Positions 10,934-23,334 are shown, counted from the first letter of the stretch. The stretch is 64,000 nucleotides of DNA from Tretioscincus oriximinensis (GCA_022410635.1 JAJVDF010000216.1:477659-541658); one strand, 5' to 3'. Program-made: numbers and translations. Notes: a model not told the origin generated them from the letters alone.

Positions 10934-11243
10934 CTGAGCACGGATAGCTCAGTCGCTAAGGAAACCGTCTCCCATCTGGGAGATGGGGTTTTGAAGCCCT
11001 GTGTGGGACGTGGGGAGGGGTGAGCACCTTCCACTAGCCTGTAGCTCTAGCCAACCCAGCTATTTGAAAGCATGAATTGCAAGAAATTGCAACTGACTGC
11101 AAGTAGATACATGGGAACCCCCACAGCCTGGTGAGGAAGATAGAATGTCAGCCTTCGGGCAAAAATAGCCTTCTAAACTGCTTTGAGTCCCTTTGAAAGG
11201 TGAGAAAAGTATGGTATAAGAACCCAGTTCTTCTTGTTGTTTT
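10934..11243 (+). repeat. tRNA-derived SINE, full length, sense
   Basis: The tRNA-like head has an A-box-like segment GATAGCTCAGTCGCTAAGG and a B-box-like segment GGGGTTTTGAAGCCC (other copies retain TTCGAA here). The body runs through GTGAGCACCTTCC and AGCTCTAGCCAACCCAGC, and the tail is GGTATAAGAACCCAGTTC plus TTCTT. I infer an internal RNA polymerase III promoter but have not tested it. Confidence 0.8.
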
Positions 11244-12049
11244 TGGATCCCATGTGACATTTTTTTTCAAACTCCTTCTTGTAAAGTGTGAAATAGATAA
11301 CATGTATGATTTCAGGATGGTGAATTAGCAATGTGAATGATCTGTTCCTGCTTGGACTATGTAGCTTGGTGCTATTATTGGTCTACTGCTAATTTTATAG
11401 TTTCTACCATTTTTTTGCTATTTTAATTAGTAAGTACCATATAAAATGCATCTTTTTAAAACATAAATATTAATTTAGCTGGATTTTGCTGTTGTTAAAA
11501 TCCTATAGGCTCCTGCATGCAATATATAAACGAAAGCATATTTGTTCACAGAAAACGTATACATGACACCCTATTGTCTTTACTCCATCAATCATAAATG
11601 ACTACAAATTCTCCACCTTGGATCAATTTTTGTCCACCAATTCAAAAGGAAATAGATATGCCTGAGGTGGTAGAAACATTCATTGTGCATATGGATATAA
11701 TTAACAAGTTTATTGAATTCTTGCTTTTTTCTCTTTTTATTTTTTACACAATTGTACACACACAAAATTTTTCCATGCCATACTGAAAACAGCTGCTGAC
11801 ATATCCCAGTTCCTCATACTGGTGGTGATTTGTTTTTTAAAAAAATTAATCACATTTATTATGTATCTCCATTTTTTGTTCGCATGGCTTACAATGATGT
11901 TGTAGAAATACAGGTGCATTTCTGCCCCTTACATTAGCATTGTTGGGTTGAATACAGAAAGTGGGATATCATGTTAAGTGCTAACAAATGCTGTGGCATT
12001 TATTCCTAAATAAACTTGTAATATGTAACAATCGATTTTAGAATAAATT
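11244..12049. other. Unannotated AT-rich stretch
   Basis: No feature recognised. Short overlapping ORFs near 11598-11919 have no motif. Confidence 0.4.
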
Positions 12050-12345
12050 ATGGAATCATAGAGTTGGAAGGATTGTTGGGTCAAAGCCACTGCTCTAGGC
12101 AGGATTCACTGATTTATCCGGGACAGATAGATATCCAATTTTTGTTTGAAGACTTCCACCAAAGTAGAACCCACCACCTCCATTGGAAACCCATTCTACT
12201 GATTGATCACCCTCACTGTGAGAAAGTTCTTTTCTCATATCTAATCTGTCTCTATTCCTTTGCATCCTGTTGCTTCTAGTCCTTCCAGAGCCAATAAGAA
12301 CATGGCTGAATCCTGTGCTTTGTGACAGCTCTTCGTATAATTTTG
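12050..12345 (-). mobile_element. CR1-type LINE 3' end
   Basis: It starts with GGAATCATAGAGTTGGAAGG, the reverse complement of the CR1 terminus. CCCTCACTGTGAGAAAGTTC and TTGCTTCTAGTCCTTCCAGAG follow, and the second matches CR1 text at 62130 and, inverted, at 8670. Confidence 0.75.
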
Positions 12346-12450
12346 AGCATCTGAAGAAGTAGACGTGTCTACGAAAGCTTATGCCACCCACTTTTCTCAA
12401 GTTAGTCTCAAAGTGCTGCTAGCTCCTTTGCTGGGTATATATTTCTAGGC
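12346..12450. repeat. Foldback MITE family A, copy 6 (right arm)
   Basis: CTGAAGAAGTAGACGTGTCTA, CGAAAGCTTATGCCACCC and GTGCTGCTAGCTCCTTTGC. This copy keeps the core palindrome particularly well. Confidence 0.65.
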
Positions 12451-12863
12451 AGCTTTCAAGGATCTTCTCTAAATCTTCCCTTTTGCAGAGTAGGCTAGTA
12501 ACCAGCGGTGTCTGGTGCAGTTTGGGGCTGGGGGGGAGGCAGGTTCCTGTAGCCTCTGCAAAGTTAGAAAAGCGCCTGGAAGGAGGCACGTTCAGGCACT
12601 TACCGGTCTCTTTCTCAGTCTGCAAGTTGAATGTCAATACAAAATGGCACCTCTACGGAAACTGAGAGAGAGACTGTAGCCCCTCCTAGACAGCCCTCCC
12701 ATTGGTTCAGGGATTAGCAACCCCTTTTTGCCAATTAAAAAAGGTGCCTGGAATTTTTTGATTTGTTGGCAGCTCCTCTATGAAAGGAGATTTTATAATT
12801 GATTTTAATCTCTGAGTGTTCGCCGAACCCCACGAACACAGTGGCTAGCAGCCATTGCTAGGA

Positions 12864-13085
12864 TCACTTGGAGATTAACAGAAGAAAGGTAAGTGGCATG
12901 AGCTTTCATACATACATCTAATTCTACAGATTCTATTGATCCCCTAGCATCTGTGTCTATGAAGTAGATGTGTCTATGAAAGCTCATGCACCTACCTTTC
13001 TCCTGATAGTCTCCACGTGCTACTAGCCCCCTTGCTGGACTTTCTGAACTAAGACTAACATGGCTATTTCTCTGAAATCGACTTT
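12864..13085. repeat. Foldback MITE family A, copy 7, both arms
   Basis: The left arm GGAGATTAACAGAAGAAAGG ... GGCATGAGCTTTCATA is separated from the right arm GTGTCTATGAAAGCTCATGC ... GACTAACATGGC by about 70 bp. The terminus TATTTCTCTGAAATCGAC is present. Confidence 0.75.
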
Positions 13086-14285
13086 TGCTGAGTAAACATC
13101 CCTAAATCTGTTAATCATTCCACATAGGACAGTGTCCAGACAACTCCCCATCTTTATAAATCTCCTTTGACCTTGCTCCATTTCACACTTACCTTCAGAG
13201 AATGGACTTAGGAAACCATTAGTTTCTACTAGCTATGGGGAATGTTTTATGTCTTCCATACTCTTCATGGAAGAAGAGAAGGAGTCTTTGCAAGTCTTTT
13301 TCAAGCTCCTTTTTCATGCCTCGTGTCTCTTCTATTTTATTTTCCCATTTGCATATAGTCTTATCTGACTCCACTAGTATTCCTTCATTTTTTAGGTGAA
13401 GTCAATGTTTTGGAGATTGTGCAACATCTTTTGAATATAATATATTTTGAGCAAACTATTGTTTCTTTATCTAGTTATGTATAAAGCTAGTAGCACTCAT
13501 TAAAAATATTTAAGACACTTAAATTTGTCTTTTGTTTTTTTTTGTATACTAAGAGCTTGAAAGAGACTTGTAAAATCTTCTGTTCATAGTTTGTGTTCAC
13601 AAAAGTGTCAAAGTGGTTGGCTTACTTAAAAAAGTTTTTATTAAGTTTATTCATGTGTGTTATTATTGCAGAACAATATAGTTTAATTATGTGTTAGCGT
13701 GTGGTGTTTCTCCCTTTTTCTTTTTCTCCTTCAACTTCTCTTTCTCCTTCTCTTTCTTCTCCTTCTCCTTCTCTTTCTTCTCCTTCTCCTTCTCCTTTAT
13801 ACAGAGAACAACTATGTGTGCAGTACACATGAAATTATTTGTTAGCAACAAATCAATAGTTCAGTGATGTTCACTAACAGAAAAGTTCCATGACAGCTTC
13901 CTAATTAAAATATGATCATTGTAAATAAATTGAAGAAAGAGAGAGGATACAGTGGGGTTGGAAGGAGAAAGGATATAGTACCTTGTGAAATGTTATTAGA
14001 AATGATGGTAATTGTATGATGATGAGTTCAATAAAGTTTTTTGAGGGAAAATAGTATATATGTAAAATAAAATAGTATAGCAACCAAAAAAGCAATTCCA
14101 GCTATTTTGAACTTTTCACAGGCATGCAGTGTGTTGTGACAAAATAATGGTGAGGGTCCTTCTTGGAGCTGGAACCGGGAGACAAAAAGGATATATTCCC
14201 AGAGGGCAGCATCAAAATGGCTACCACAATTCAAAAAGGAGGGGATACTGTAGTCAATGGTTGCCCCAGTTGACACAGTTGGTCC
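13086..14285. other. Unannotated stretch with CT microsatellite
   Basis: The only structured element is a TTCTCC/CTTCTC tract at about 13710-13798. A 98-codon antisense ORF at 14028-14324 runs into the neighbouring family C repeat and is not credible. Confidence 0.5.
13710..13798. repeat. (CTTCTC)n pyrimidine microsatellite
   Basis: Almost pure C/T on this strand, composed of TTCTCC and TTCTTCTCC units. Confidence 0.85.
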
Positions 14286-14435
14286 ACTTGGTTTAGGGTT
14301 CCCACATAAAATCAGGGATAACATTTTGCATCTTTAATAGATGTGAAAAAATTATTCCCTCTTCCAGGAGCTGCCGGCATTAGAAGCTGCACCTGATGAA
14401 AAGTACTCTATGGCTATTAAAGATGCAAAACTCTA
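14286..14435. repeat. Foldback MITE family C, both arms
   Basis: AGGGTTCCCACATAAAATCAG and TTTTGCATCTTTAATAG on the left face CTATTAAAGATGCAAAAC on the right. TTAGAAGCTGCACCTGATG lies between them. Confidence 0.7.
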
Positions 14436-15595
14436 TACTCGCCTTTTGGTGGACACACTCTCCTCTCTCTTTTTGGAGAAGGAAACAGGCATTCAGTGGA
14501 GGAAACCAGTAAATCATTTGTCTACACAGAGCTTTTTTCCCTATTTGTAATCTTTTAATTGCTACCATGGATTTCAAAGCTTTAGCAAGTCTCTGTATTT
14601 CTCATTTTCTTATGCACAAGTGTTTCCATGCATCTCTGCTTAGTAGGTATTAATTTACCCTCAATTACTAATGACAAGTAAAAGAAATTCTTGCATTCAT
14701 CAGTGCCACTGCCCTTAGGACACACATTTGTCCTTCAAAGCATTCAACCTTTCAGTGATTAAAATTAATAGTTTCTCCAGGCTATAGACAAGGAAATGTG
14801 GCCAATATTTCTTATGCGCCTTTCTTGCAGAAAGAATTGTTAATGGTTGTAAAAGCACTTGATCTACGTTTTAGAGAACATCAAGGAATTAGGTACAGTT
14901 TCCATTTTATTTGATGAATTATAAGAGTGAAAATTGGTTTAAAAAACATAGATTATAAAAAAAATCTAAAAAAAGATATAACAGAAGATAACATCACTTC
15001 TAATCCTCTGACATCATCAACAAATAGATGAAAATTTTGTTATTTTGATGAACTCTTAAACTGGTTCTTTTTAATTTTAATAAATTGGAACTGATTATTA
15101 TTATTTTAATTTAAATTGGTGTATGGCATTAATTCCCTAGTTTCTTTTTATGGCATCTTAATTTGGTTTTTTTTGGGTGTGTGTACTGACATAAAGACAA
15201 ATTATTGATATTTATCTATTTTTTATTTTTAAGTGTTTATAATGCACTCTCAGAAATGCACTTTCTTCAATGCATCTATGAACAAAGAAATATGCAAAAA
15301 TGGTACAGTAACCATTGACTTGATAGACATTAGTATTTCAGTATATTTTTTTTCCTCTCTCTATGTTCTCCTAATCAAAATGTATAGAAACCAGGTAAAA
15401 TTGTTAACATAATCTGATAGATAAAAGATAGACTGGCAAAATCCTCTTGCCATAAAGTAGTTGGTTTCAGAGAAAGTCAGGATTAACTTCAGCCACCTAG
15501 CTGTTTTTCTCACNTAGAGTTCATCCCCATATAACATTTACATGTCCTTTGTCATCTCCCACACACACTTTCCTATAAAGTCTGTTTCTGACATG
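14436..15595. other. Unannotated AT-rich stretch
   Basis: Nothing recognised. The stretch contains many poly-T and poly-A runs. Confidence 0.4.
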
Positions 15596-15695
15596 ATCCC
15601 TTAGCATCTAAAGAAGTCTACAAAAGCTCATGCTATCTACCTTTTGCTTGTTGGTCTCCGAGTGCTACAAGCCTCCTTGCTGGTCTTGTCATAAA
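15596..15695. repeat. Foldback MITE family A, copy 8 (right arm)
   Basis: CCTTAGCATCTAAAGAAG, TCTACAAAAGCTCATGC and CTCCGAGTGCTACAAGCC. Confidence 0.6.
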
Positions 15696-16080
15696 TTGAC
15701 TGACTGAAGATAAAAAGGTAGGTAGATAGCTAAGATAAAGAGCTAAACAGATATAATTATTACAGAAATTGTCACTTATTACAATAATTAATAAAAATAA
15801 GGACTGGGCACTGACTAGAACATTGAGATAACCAAGAGAGAACAGAAAGGATCAAATATTTGTATATAAGCAAGAGCTTATTAACGGAAAGAAGAAAAAA
15901 ACTGGTAGAAATACTTGGTTCTGTATAAGAAGTATCCTTTCTTATATAAATGAAAGGAAAATAGAAGGGCAGTAACCCAGGAAAAATCAACAGTAGGGCA
16001 TATATCTAAGATATTATTGGATTAAAAGAGGAACGTGGAGGATTTACAAAGAATGTGGAAGAAGATATAACACACAAAAT

Positions 16081-16430
16081 TATTTATTTTTTTATTTACA
16101 TTTTTATACTGCCATNTACCCGTAGGTCTCAGGGTGGTTAAAAATAAAATCATAATTAACACATTTAAAAAGCCATACCTAAAAATAGGGAAGAGACAGT
16201 AGTTTTGTCAGCCAAAGGCCAGGCCAAAGAGGTGCGTCTTCAAACGTTTTCTGAAAGTGCACAGAGATGGTGATTGACGCATCTTGAGATCTTAGGGTGT
16301 GGGCAGATCAGTACAGGAGATATTCCTTCAAATATTTTGGGGGCAATACATTTATGGACTTGTAAGTCTATTAATACCTTGAAATGGGCTCTCATACCAT
16401 AGCAGCACAGGAGAGCCCTAATATTATACT
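16081..16430 (-). mobile_element. L2-like LINE 3' end
   Basis: The order is TTATTTATTTTTTTATTTAC, then TTTTATACTGCCATNTACCC and GTCTCAGGGTGG, followed by AGGCCAAAGAGGTGCGTCTTC. The sense versions at 23418 and 54635 end in ATAAATAAATAAAT tails. The call is to a class of LINE tail common in squamates, and the exact clade (L2 or CR1) is uncertain. Confidence 0.6.
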
Positions 16431-17059
16431 ACAAACTATAGTAGCAAAGAAAATAGAGAAAAATGAGAGTTATTTTTCCACTACTTTGCAAGTGAAGGCA
16501 GGTACTTATTTGCCTGCCTAGTGGTTCTGAACACTGTCATCATGTCAGTAGGATGAGTGCCTATGAGGAACCTGAAAATGGGGGAGAGATGTGTGTATGT
16601 GTGTCACTTCACACACTGTTGCTTCACTGCTATCTGTGATGCTATGATAGCCACAAAAATTATGGCATCTGGATGAGTTATCAATTATATCCCTCCATCC
16701 ATGCTACAAGTTCAGCAAAGTTACTTTTCCTTTATAGTTCACAAGATATGGGGCATTTATTTATTTATTAGACAACATTCTAATTACTTAATTACTGTAA
16801 AAAAATTCAGAAGATCAATCAAACTGAAGTTATTCCCCAGCAGCACCGAGACAGGTCATTTGACCACAATTTTTCCTGCAAGATTAGTTGCTATGATGGA
16901 GAGCAATAATGCAGTTAAAGGAGAGTGGACAGGGACTTGTCTATGGGCACAAAATTTGGAGAAGTGCTCTCCCATCCACCATGTGTTTTGAAGCCTTCAT
17001 TCTGGCTTTGAAGGTAAGGGGAGCAGGAAAAAAAGACTCTTCTTTCTTTGTGCATTGTG
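16431..17059. other. Unannotated stretch
   Basis: A 96-codon ORF at 16701-16991 shows no recognisable domain. Confidence 0.35.
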
Positions 17060-17155
17060 TGATCAAGTGAGCTTTTGTAGACATGTCTACTTCTTCAGAT
17101 GCATCCTAGTTTTTCCTTGTTAGTTTCTGAGACCTCTTTCCTAGATTTTCTGCTT
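17060..17155. repeat. Foldback MITE family A, copy 9
   Basis: GTGAGCTTTTGTAGACATGTC and CTTCTTCAGATGCATC are followed by TTGTTAGTTTCTGAGACC and TTCCTAGATTTTCTG. This is a collapsed version joining left core to right arm. Confidence 0.6.
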
Positions 17156-17162
17156 TAATCTG

Positions 17163-17208
17163 TTTTATCAGGATGGAAGGATTAAAAGTATGTGTCAGAA
17201 TACAGCCT
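17163..17208. repeat. Foldback MITE family G arm
   Basis: GATGGAAGGATTAAAAGTATG and TGTCAGAATACAGCC match the right arm of the copy at 6570-6712. Confidence 0.55.
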
Positions 17209-17215
17209 ATAGATA

Positions 17216-18136
17216 CTTCACCTCTTGTTTTGAATCAATGGCTTTGAAATAATAAGAAATGCATCTAACATAACTGGCACATTACCCTATGCTACCATTT
17301 ACTATACAAGATAACAGATGTCATCTAGATTTTGTGAAGATAAAGCAAAGCACCATTCTTCGCTTTAAGCGTTCCTAGAGGTGAAATGTCAAGCTGTTCT
17401 TTTATTCTTACAGACCTATATCAACACAAATGCAATAAATGCATAGGACTGACCTCATTATTCATTGCTGTATGTGTGAAAAATAACCTGTCAAAAATAT
17501 GAAGAATATGCCCAGAATGATAGTGTAGCTAATTTCACCAGATTTTTATTTATTTTTTTATTCTGTGGCACACTGGAATGTAAGTCAAAAACTTCAGCTG
17601 CAAGAGGCAATTGCTGTGGCTGAAAGTATTTGTTTCAAAGGAGGATGAAAATAAATGAATGTGTCACTTTGAGCTAATATGATAGGCAGCTACACTGCTC
17701 TGTCAGAACATGCAAAGTCCAGCAAGCTTTATCACATGGCCACAGGCACTTGGGTACCTCTTATAAAATCAATCGCAGATTGGCGTGAAGAAGAGCAGGA
17801 CTCCGCAGTGCTCCAAAACAATGGAGTGGCACCAGATTGTAATGAAAGCCACTTGTTCATCCACACCTAAGCTGTCTAGACAGCACCTCCTGTGCTTTGA
17901 TCAGGATAAAAACAGTCTAAATGTTACCAGCACACTTGTTGGATTCTGTTTATCAGTAATCATTGGGCCTCTGGCCAGGACTCAACTCTCCCGAGTTTTC
18001 CCTTTCATCTGACGGCAATCACATAGGAAGATCAAAGACAACAAAGAACGTTCTGGATTCACTTGTTTCTCCAGGATGTTTCTGTCCTCAAATTAAGGGA
18101 GAGAAATAGACATTTGTGAATGAAAATGATAAATAC
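17216..18136. other. Unannotated stretch
   Basis: No repeats or RNA recognised. Two overlapping short ORFs at 17679-18012 lack recognisable motifs. Confidence 0.35.

Positions 18137-18173
<37 letters not shown>
18137..18173. repeat. (ATC)n microsatellite
   Basis: About 12 uninterrupted TCA units. Confidence 0.95.
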
Positions 18174-18282
18174 AGAATGTTAATGAGAGGTTGTTTTACC
18201 CATTTAGATGTGAGAGTGCATGGATAATAATTTTGGTAGAAATAGCAAAAGAAGTTTCGCTTGATAACACCTTACACTCTTA

Positions 18283-18375
18283 AGTGCTGTTCCAACAAGT
18301 AGTTTTAATCAGTTTTCAGTCCTGAATAACTGGACTAAATTAAGAAAAAACTGTGTTCTTTAGGCACCTGTTAGA
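18283..18375. repeat. Foldback MITE family G arm
   Basis: AAGTGCTGTTCCAACAAGTAG and CAGTCCTGAATAACTGGAC match the left arm of the copy at 6570. Confidence 0.55.
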
Positions 18376-18519
18376 ACATCTATCCAACAGATATTACAGG
18401 TTGTGACCAATGTCCATTTTTTGCATATAAAAGAAGCAGGAATATAAAGGATAGGTTAGTGAGGGTATCCATTCAGTGCTGATAAAATGTATAAAATCAC
18501 ACATGGGAGAGGTAAGGTG

Positions 18520-18872
18520 AATACAGAAAAACTGTTTTCTGTAGCACACAGCACCAGGACCAGGGGGCAATCCCCAAAGCTAATGAGCAGGACAGACAGA
18601 GCAAGGTTTTTTTTAACCTAGAACGTTAATGATCTATGGAATTTACTTCCAGAGGAGATGGTGGTAACTAGCTGTCTAGATAGCTACCAAGTGCATCTTG
18701 ATCCTATCTCTGGGTTGGAGCAACAGGCGGGGAGTCAAGGTGATGGTTTTGCTTTCCTCTGCTTGCGAGTGTCCAAGGGTAATTGTTGGGCCACTGGATG
18801 TGAGGAATGCCGGTCTAGATGGGCTGTGGCCACATTCAGCAGGACTCCGCTTACGTTCTTATGTACAGTAAT
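18520..18872 (+). mobile_element. CR1-like LINE 3' end (GAACATAAG type)
   Basis: ATGGAATTTACTTCCAGAGGA, CTTTCCTCTGCTTGCGAGTG, TGGGCTGTGGCCACATTCAGC and TTACGTTCTTATG form the ordered terminal block that recurs at 47490, 51185 and 57518. The 72-codon ORF inside it is incidental. Confidence 0.75.
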
Positions 18873-20584
18873 TTGAGACAAAGACCTAGAGGAATTTGTT
18901 CTAGATGAATTTGGAATTTTCTTTCTTTTTTGATGGAAAAACAGATCTGACCACCTTTGCCTCCATCTCTACTTCCTTTTCAAAGCTGCCCAGGACCAAA
19001 TGGGGCTTTGCCATTATTTTCCTTTATCCTTTGAAGAACTGGTTAGGCAATTTTCAAAGTATCCACTAGAGTAAGCTTTGGGGTATATTTGTAGTGTGGT
19101 GAGTGTGCAAGAGAGGCAGAGAATTACACGAGAGGGAGAATCACATCATGGAAACAACAAGAACATAAACCTAAAGCCTGCCAAAGTTGCAAAGGTCTAA
19201 TTAACAATGAAGTGTAATGCTGCTATAGTTGAGGTAAGGAGAAGTGACTTATGTAATAAATAACAGTACATATTAGATTCAAAACAGATAAGAAAATAAG
19301 AACTTGTTTCGGTTTCCTGGGAAGACTGGGTTTCTGCTGCCTTCATTGCTATTCAAAAACAATATAAAGCAGCTGAGGTCAGTTTTTAGAAGACCTGAGA
19401 CTAGATGATCTCACCATGCTGACTGCTAAGCAATGGTTTGTAAGTACGTTGGTTCACCTGCCTAAAGTGCGTAGCCTACATCAAAGCTGAAGCTCTCTTC
19501 TGTAGACTCCATCTCTCTTTCCATCACTTCTAATTGGGGTGGTTAGGTAAAGCTTGCATAACTCAATGAGATCACACATACAATAAACTGAAACTGGCTT
19601 TACTTTAATTATAGAATATTAACAAACCAGCCCTGGAGGACTGGCAACACAACTAAATGAAACTTGAGTCTTAGCTATGTAGACCAAAAATAGTGTTTAA
19701 CAACACAACACAGATGTAAATAGTTAACAGAAAACACAAAGAACTTCCCACAAGTGATCGCTGGAACAGAAGCAGAGTTAAAACACAAGCAGGTTAGGAT
19801 CAGTTGTCACCTACCAGTCGTATTTGTGGGGACTACAAGCTTATACATAGCTCTTTTATTGAGGCATCTGAAGCCTGGGCATGCCACATTACACGACCTT
19901 TCTTAGCTGCCCAATGAAAAATTTCTGCGCTTATTTCATTCTCCAAATGAAGAAGGCCCTGTCTGTGGCTCAGGGACCTCTGGTAGACTGTCTATTGTCA
20001 AAGGTCTTGCTGAAACAGGAAGGGGATATGACACTAGTGTAAGCTTCAAAAAACCACACTGCTAACAGGATGCTGCAAAAGTGACTTATAATCAGATCAG
20101 AGGCTAACAGCTGAATTGAAGCAACTATCAGATCAAAATGCACCCCTTTTATATTGTGGTCCTGCCCCTTTAACCAATGGACTTTTAGGTTTGACCCAGA
20201 ATATTCCACAGTGAACCAATAAAAATCAGTGTTTCTCATTTTAAACATTCAGATTCTTAGTACCATTAATAAATAAAGGGCCAATGGTCAAAACTGCCAA
20301 CAGTTTCAATTCCTTATTTACTATGGCAGGTATGTCATCCCTGACAGCACTATTCCATGCTGGGCTAAAAAAAGATTATCCATTGGCAAAAGCAATGACA
20401 AACACCACATTACCCTTGTCAAAAAAACCTCATTGTTATTATTGTTCATGCATATCCAATTCTCAACGATCCCAACCACCAGGCCTCTCTGTTTTCCACT
20501 GCCTTCTGAAGTCTGAACCAGCTCGTGTGAATATCTTCCATGGCTTTAGTATTTATTCTTCCAATGATCAATCAGGGTAAACTC
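18873..20584. other. Unannotated stretch
   Basis: This stretch looks unique. A 92-codon antisense ORF (19970-20248) and a 98-codon ORF (20284-20580) have no domain that I can name. The second abuts the BovB-like fragment and may be partly the same decayed LINE. Confidence 0.35.
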
Positions 20585-20746
20585 TGTTTAGTTTTGACTG
20601 ATTCAATCTCCTTTTGATCCAAGGAACCCGCAAAGGTCTTCTCCAGCCCCACAATTCAAAAGCACCAAGTCTTCAGTACTCTGCCTTCCTTGTAGCCTTT
20701 CTCTTACAACCATACATTATTACTGAGAAAATCTTAGCTAGGCGTT
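20585..20746 (-). mobile_element. BovB/RTE-type LINE fragment
   Basis: The segment includes GACTGATTCAATCTCCTTTTG, CCGCAAAGGTCTTCTCCAGC, CACAATTCAAAAGCACC and ACAACCATACATTATTACTG. It matches the antisense text of the BovB/RTE ORF2 3' region as I know it from ruminant and squamate genomes. BovB is established as horizontally transferred among amniotes. The copy is short and 5'-truncated. Confidence 0.6.
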
Positions 20747-20855
20747 CTTGTACAGAACCGCTGCTCCACAGGAAAGCAGAAGCTCCTTGGAAAGAACTTG
20801 AGAACTCTTAAAAGTAGAGAGGCAGAAGGAGACAGGAGCTGAGATACCCTTTCTG

Positions 20856-21031
20856 TAGACTGGTCAGATGACTCCTTTGGGGGGGGTTGAAAACTCGTTT
20901 TTGGGGTGCCTCCCGTTTTTTTCTGAGAAAAAAAATTATAAAACAATTTTAAAAAAAAGTTTCCTCAGAAAAAAACGGGTTTTCAACCCCACCCACCCCC
21001 ACCCACCAAATGGGGTCATCTGGCCAGTCTA
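20856..21031. mobile_element. Family B MITE, palindromic short subtype
   Basis: The copy starts TAGACTGGTCAGATGACTCC and ends GGTCATCTGGCCAGTCTA. Nearly the whole element is an inverted repeat (GAAAACTCGTTTTTGGGG facing AACGGGTTTTCAACCCC) around an A/T loop. It has no ORF of its own, although chance ORFs run through it on both strands. Confidence 0.8.
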
Positions 21032-22250
21032 CCTTCCTGGCCTCTTCATCCCAATGCCAACTGTTTACACCAGCAAATTTCATGCAATGCTCTATAGCTG
21101 ACATCATGCCTCCCTCTCCCCAACTGACATAATTCAGTAGGGTTTTTCTTTTCTATTTGCAGTCCTTGCTTTATTGCTCCACATTTTCAATTACTCCCTC
21201 CCCTGCACGATAGGAGCCATTTTCCCTGCAAAACCAACATACCTGAATTTACACAAACACAGACATGCGTCATTTCAAATTGTTTCAAAATTGTTTTTTT
21301 ACTAACTTCACTTCAGTGATCCCTAAGGAAGTTTATACAAATATAAGATTCTAAAAACCTTCCACATGAGTTGGCCATGCATTTAGTATTCTATTATTAA
21401 TATTTTTGCTTTTTCATTTTTTGACAGGCATTTTGAGAATTTTAAAAACTGATGAGCTAAACTTCCAAGCAGTAAGAGGCAAAGATTTCTAAGTCAATTC
21501 AGCCTGACTATTCAATCTGGATACAGGACATGACTATTTCTACAATGTAACTTATTGTAAAGGACACTGGAAAATGGCTTTGTTGGGTCACAATCATCAT
21601 AAGCAATTTTATATTTTAAAAATCATAAATGAAAGTGAACGTTACATCTGTTTTCATCCATCATACGAGTCTTGGCAAGGCTATTTTAACTGGCCAGATT
21701 CATAAACATTAAGAAAATATAATGTATTTTTAATTTGATCTGGCAGCCCAATACACGCAAGACATTTGATTGGTTTATTCCCCCAAAACATCTAGCATAA
21801 GAAATGGAAACATGATGAGAAATTGATCTGCAGCCAGGAGAAAGGTCTCCTTTGATATAGGAGAGTTATTGGACACCATCAAGAAGAACCGTTTTCTCAA
21901 TCTGAGGATTGACAGATATCATATCATTATGTTACATTATTTGTCAACTCTCTGTAGGATTTCTCCTCATTGGACGTCTTGGGTCTTTCCAGCTTCTTTT
22001 CTATTGTGTTCAAATACATCAGTGTTTCCTTTTCCTTTTCTGTTGTGTTGGACAAGTCAATTTTCCTTTAATACCTCCAGATTTTGGGGTCCTGGCCAGC
22101 AGAGGCTTGGAGCCACCATTGTAGGAATTGCGCAGAAGCTCTCTAGGGGGTAACAGGAAAGGTGAGTTTAATATCTTACCTTATGAGATCATGGGGCAAC
22201 AGGTTTTCATCCCATCCATGCCCAGTGGTGCTATGGTGGCATTGATGTGG
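21032..22250. other. Unannotated stretch
   Basis: Two overlapping ORFs at 21869-22153 are rich in F, L and C and lack a recognisable domain. I do not support a gene here. Confidence 0.35.
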
Positions 22251-22475
22251 GCTCCTTAGAACATAAGTACATAAGAGAAGCCCTACTGAATGGGGTCACA
22301 GCCCATCTAGTCCAGCCTTGTGTCTCACTCAGTGGCCCATCAATTGCACTTGGACATATCAAGCAGAAGAAGGTAAAACTTTCTGAATTCTTGCAAATAT
22401 TCAGGAATACCACCTGTTGCTTTATCCGTATTGCCTGTTGCTCCTCCTTCCTCCTTCCTGGCAAAGACTAGCCCC
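22251..22475 (-). mobile_element. CR1-like LINE 3' end (GAACATAAG type)
   Basis: It begins TAGAACATAAGTACATAAG. GGGTCACAGCCCATCTAGTCC, CAGTGGCCCATCAATTGCAC and CCACCTGTTGC follow in the order expected for the reverse complement. Confidence 0.75.
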
Positions 22476-23334
22476 AAACGAATCTGCACTTGAAAAATAC
22501 TCCCCTGTTTTTCTGTAAGTGCCATTTTTCTGTCCGCTTGTTCTGAACCACTGGTCAGGTAGAACTGTGATGCACAGGAAATTCAAGCAGCTCCAGAGGT
22601 AATGAGAATAATCATTTCCATTACTACTTGGGACATTGGGAGCCTATGCGTACCCAGAAAATGATGGTTTCAAGCCACTTCTAAACCTAGCAGTTTCTCC
22701 CAAAGACATAATTTTATCACCTGTATTTCACCCTTTGACCCCTCTGTAATCTGAATTTTGCCCTGTGTGTGCCATGAGCATTGCCATAATAAAAAAAAAA
22801 GTTATTTCAACAACGCCAAATCCACTGACCTAAGATTACTGGCCATTTGTTTCTGTTTGTCTTAAACCTCTATTTCTTTTCAATGTACTTCATTCTTATA
22901 TGTTGTCAATTTCCCAATATTCTTTCTTCACACACTGTATAAGGAAAATGGGTGAGCATCAAAGCCTACTCATTTCCTTACTTATACATTGTTGATATCC
23001 ACCTTCACCTTTCTCAAACAAAATGTCATCAGTATTATCATTTTAGCCTTCAAATACCTGAAGACTCAGCTAACTGTCTTCTGCTCTTGACATGCATGGA
23101 TTCCTACCAGAACCTTGGGACCTGGACCAGATGGTGTTTTCATTGATGTTTTAATCAATTGGGCTTGTATCTAGGTCATCTTCCCACTCCAGGAAATAAA
23201 TGTCTGTTTTACAAAAACCACCATGGACTTTAAATTTGCCACTGCTTGTTTTTTTTAATCTGTTTAAATGATCCAAAATACTTGATTGGATTAAGACATG
23301 GATAGCACTAATTTTGATACAGTTATTTGTTTAT
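22476..23334. other. Unannotated stretch
   Basis: Nothing recognised apart from a poly-A run at 22791-22800. Confidence 0.4.

Noticed and set aside
10934..11010. Possible true tRNA gene
   Set aside because: It has A- and B-box-like text but no cloverleaf that I could close. It is followed by the SINE body and tail found in other copies.
20284..20580. 98-codon ORF considered as a possible host exon
   Set aside because: No motif and no splice-site pair I would trust. It adjoins an antisense LINE fragment and may be part of the same decayed repeat.
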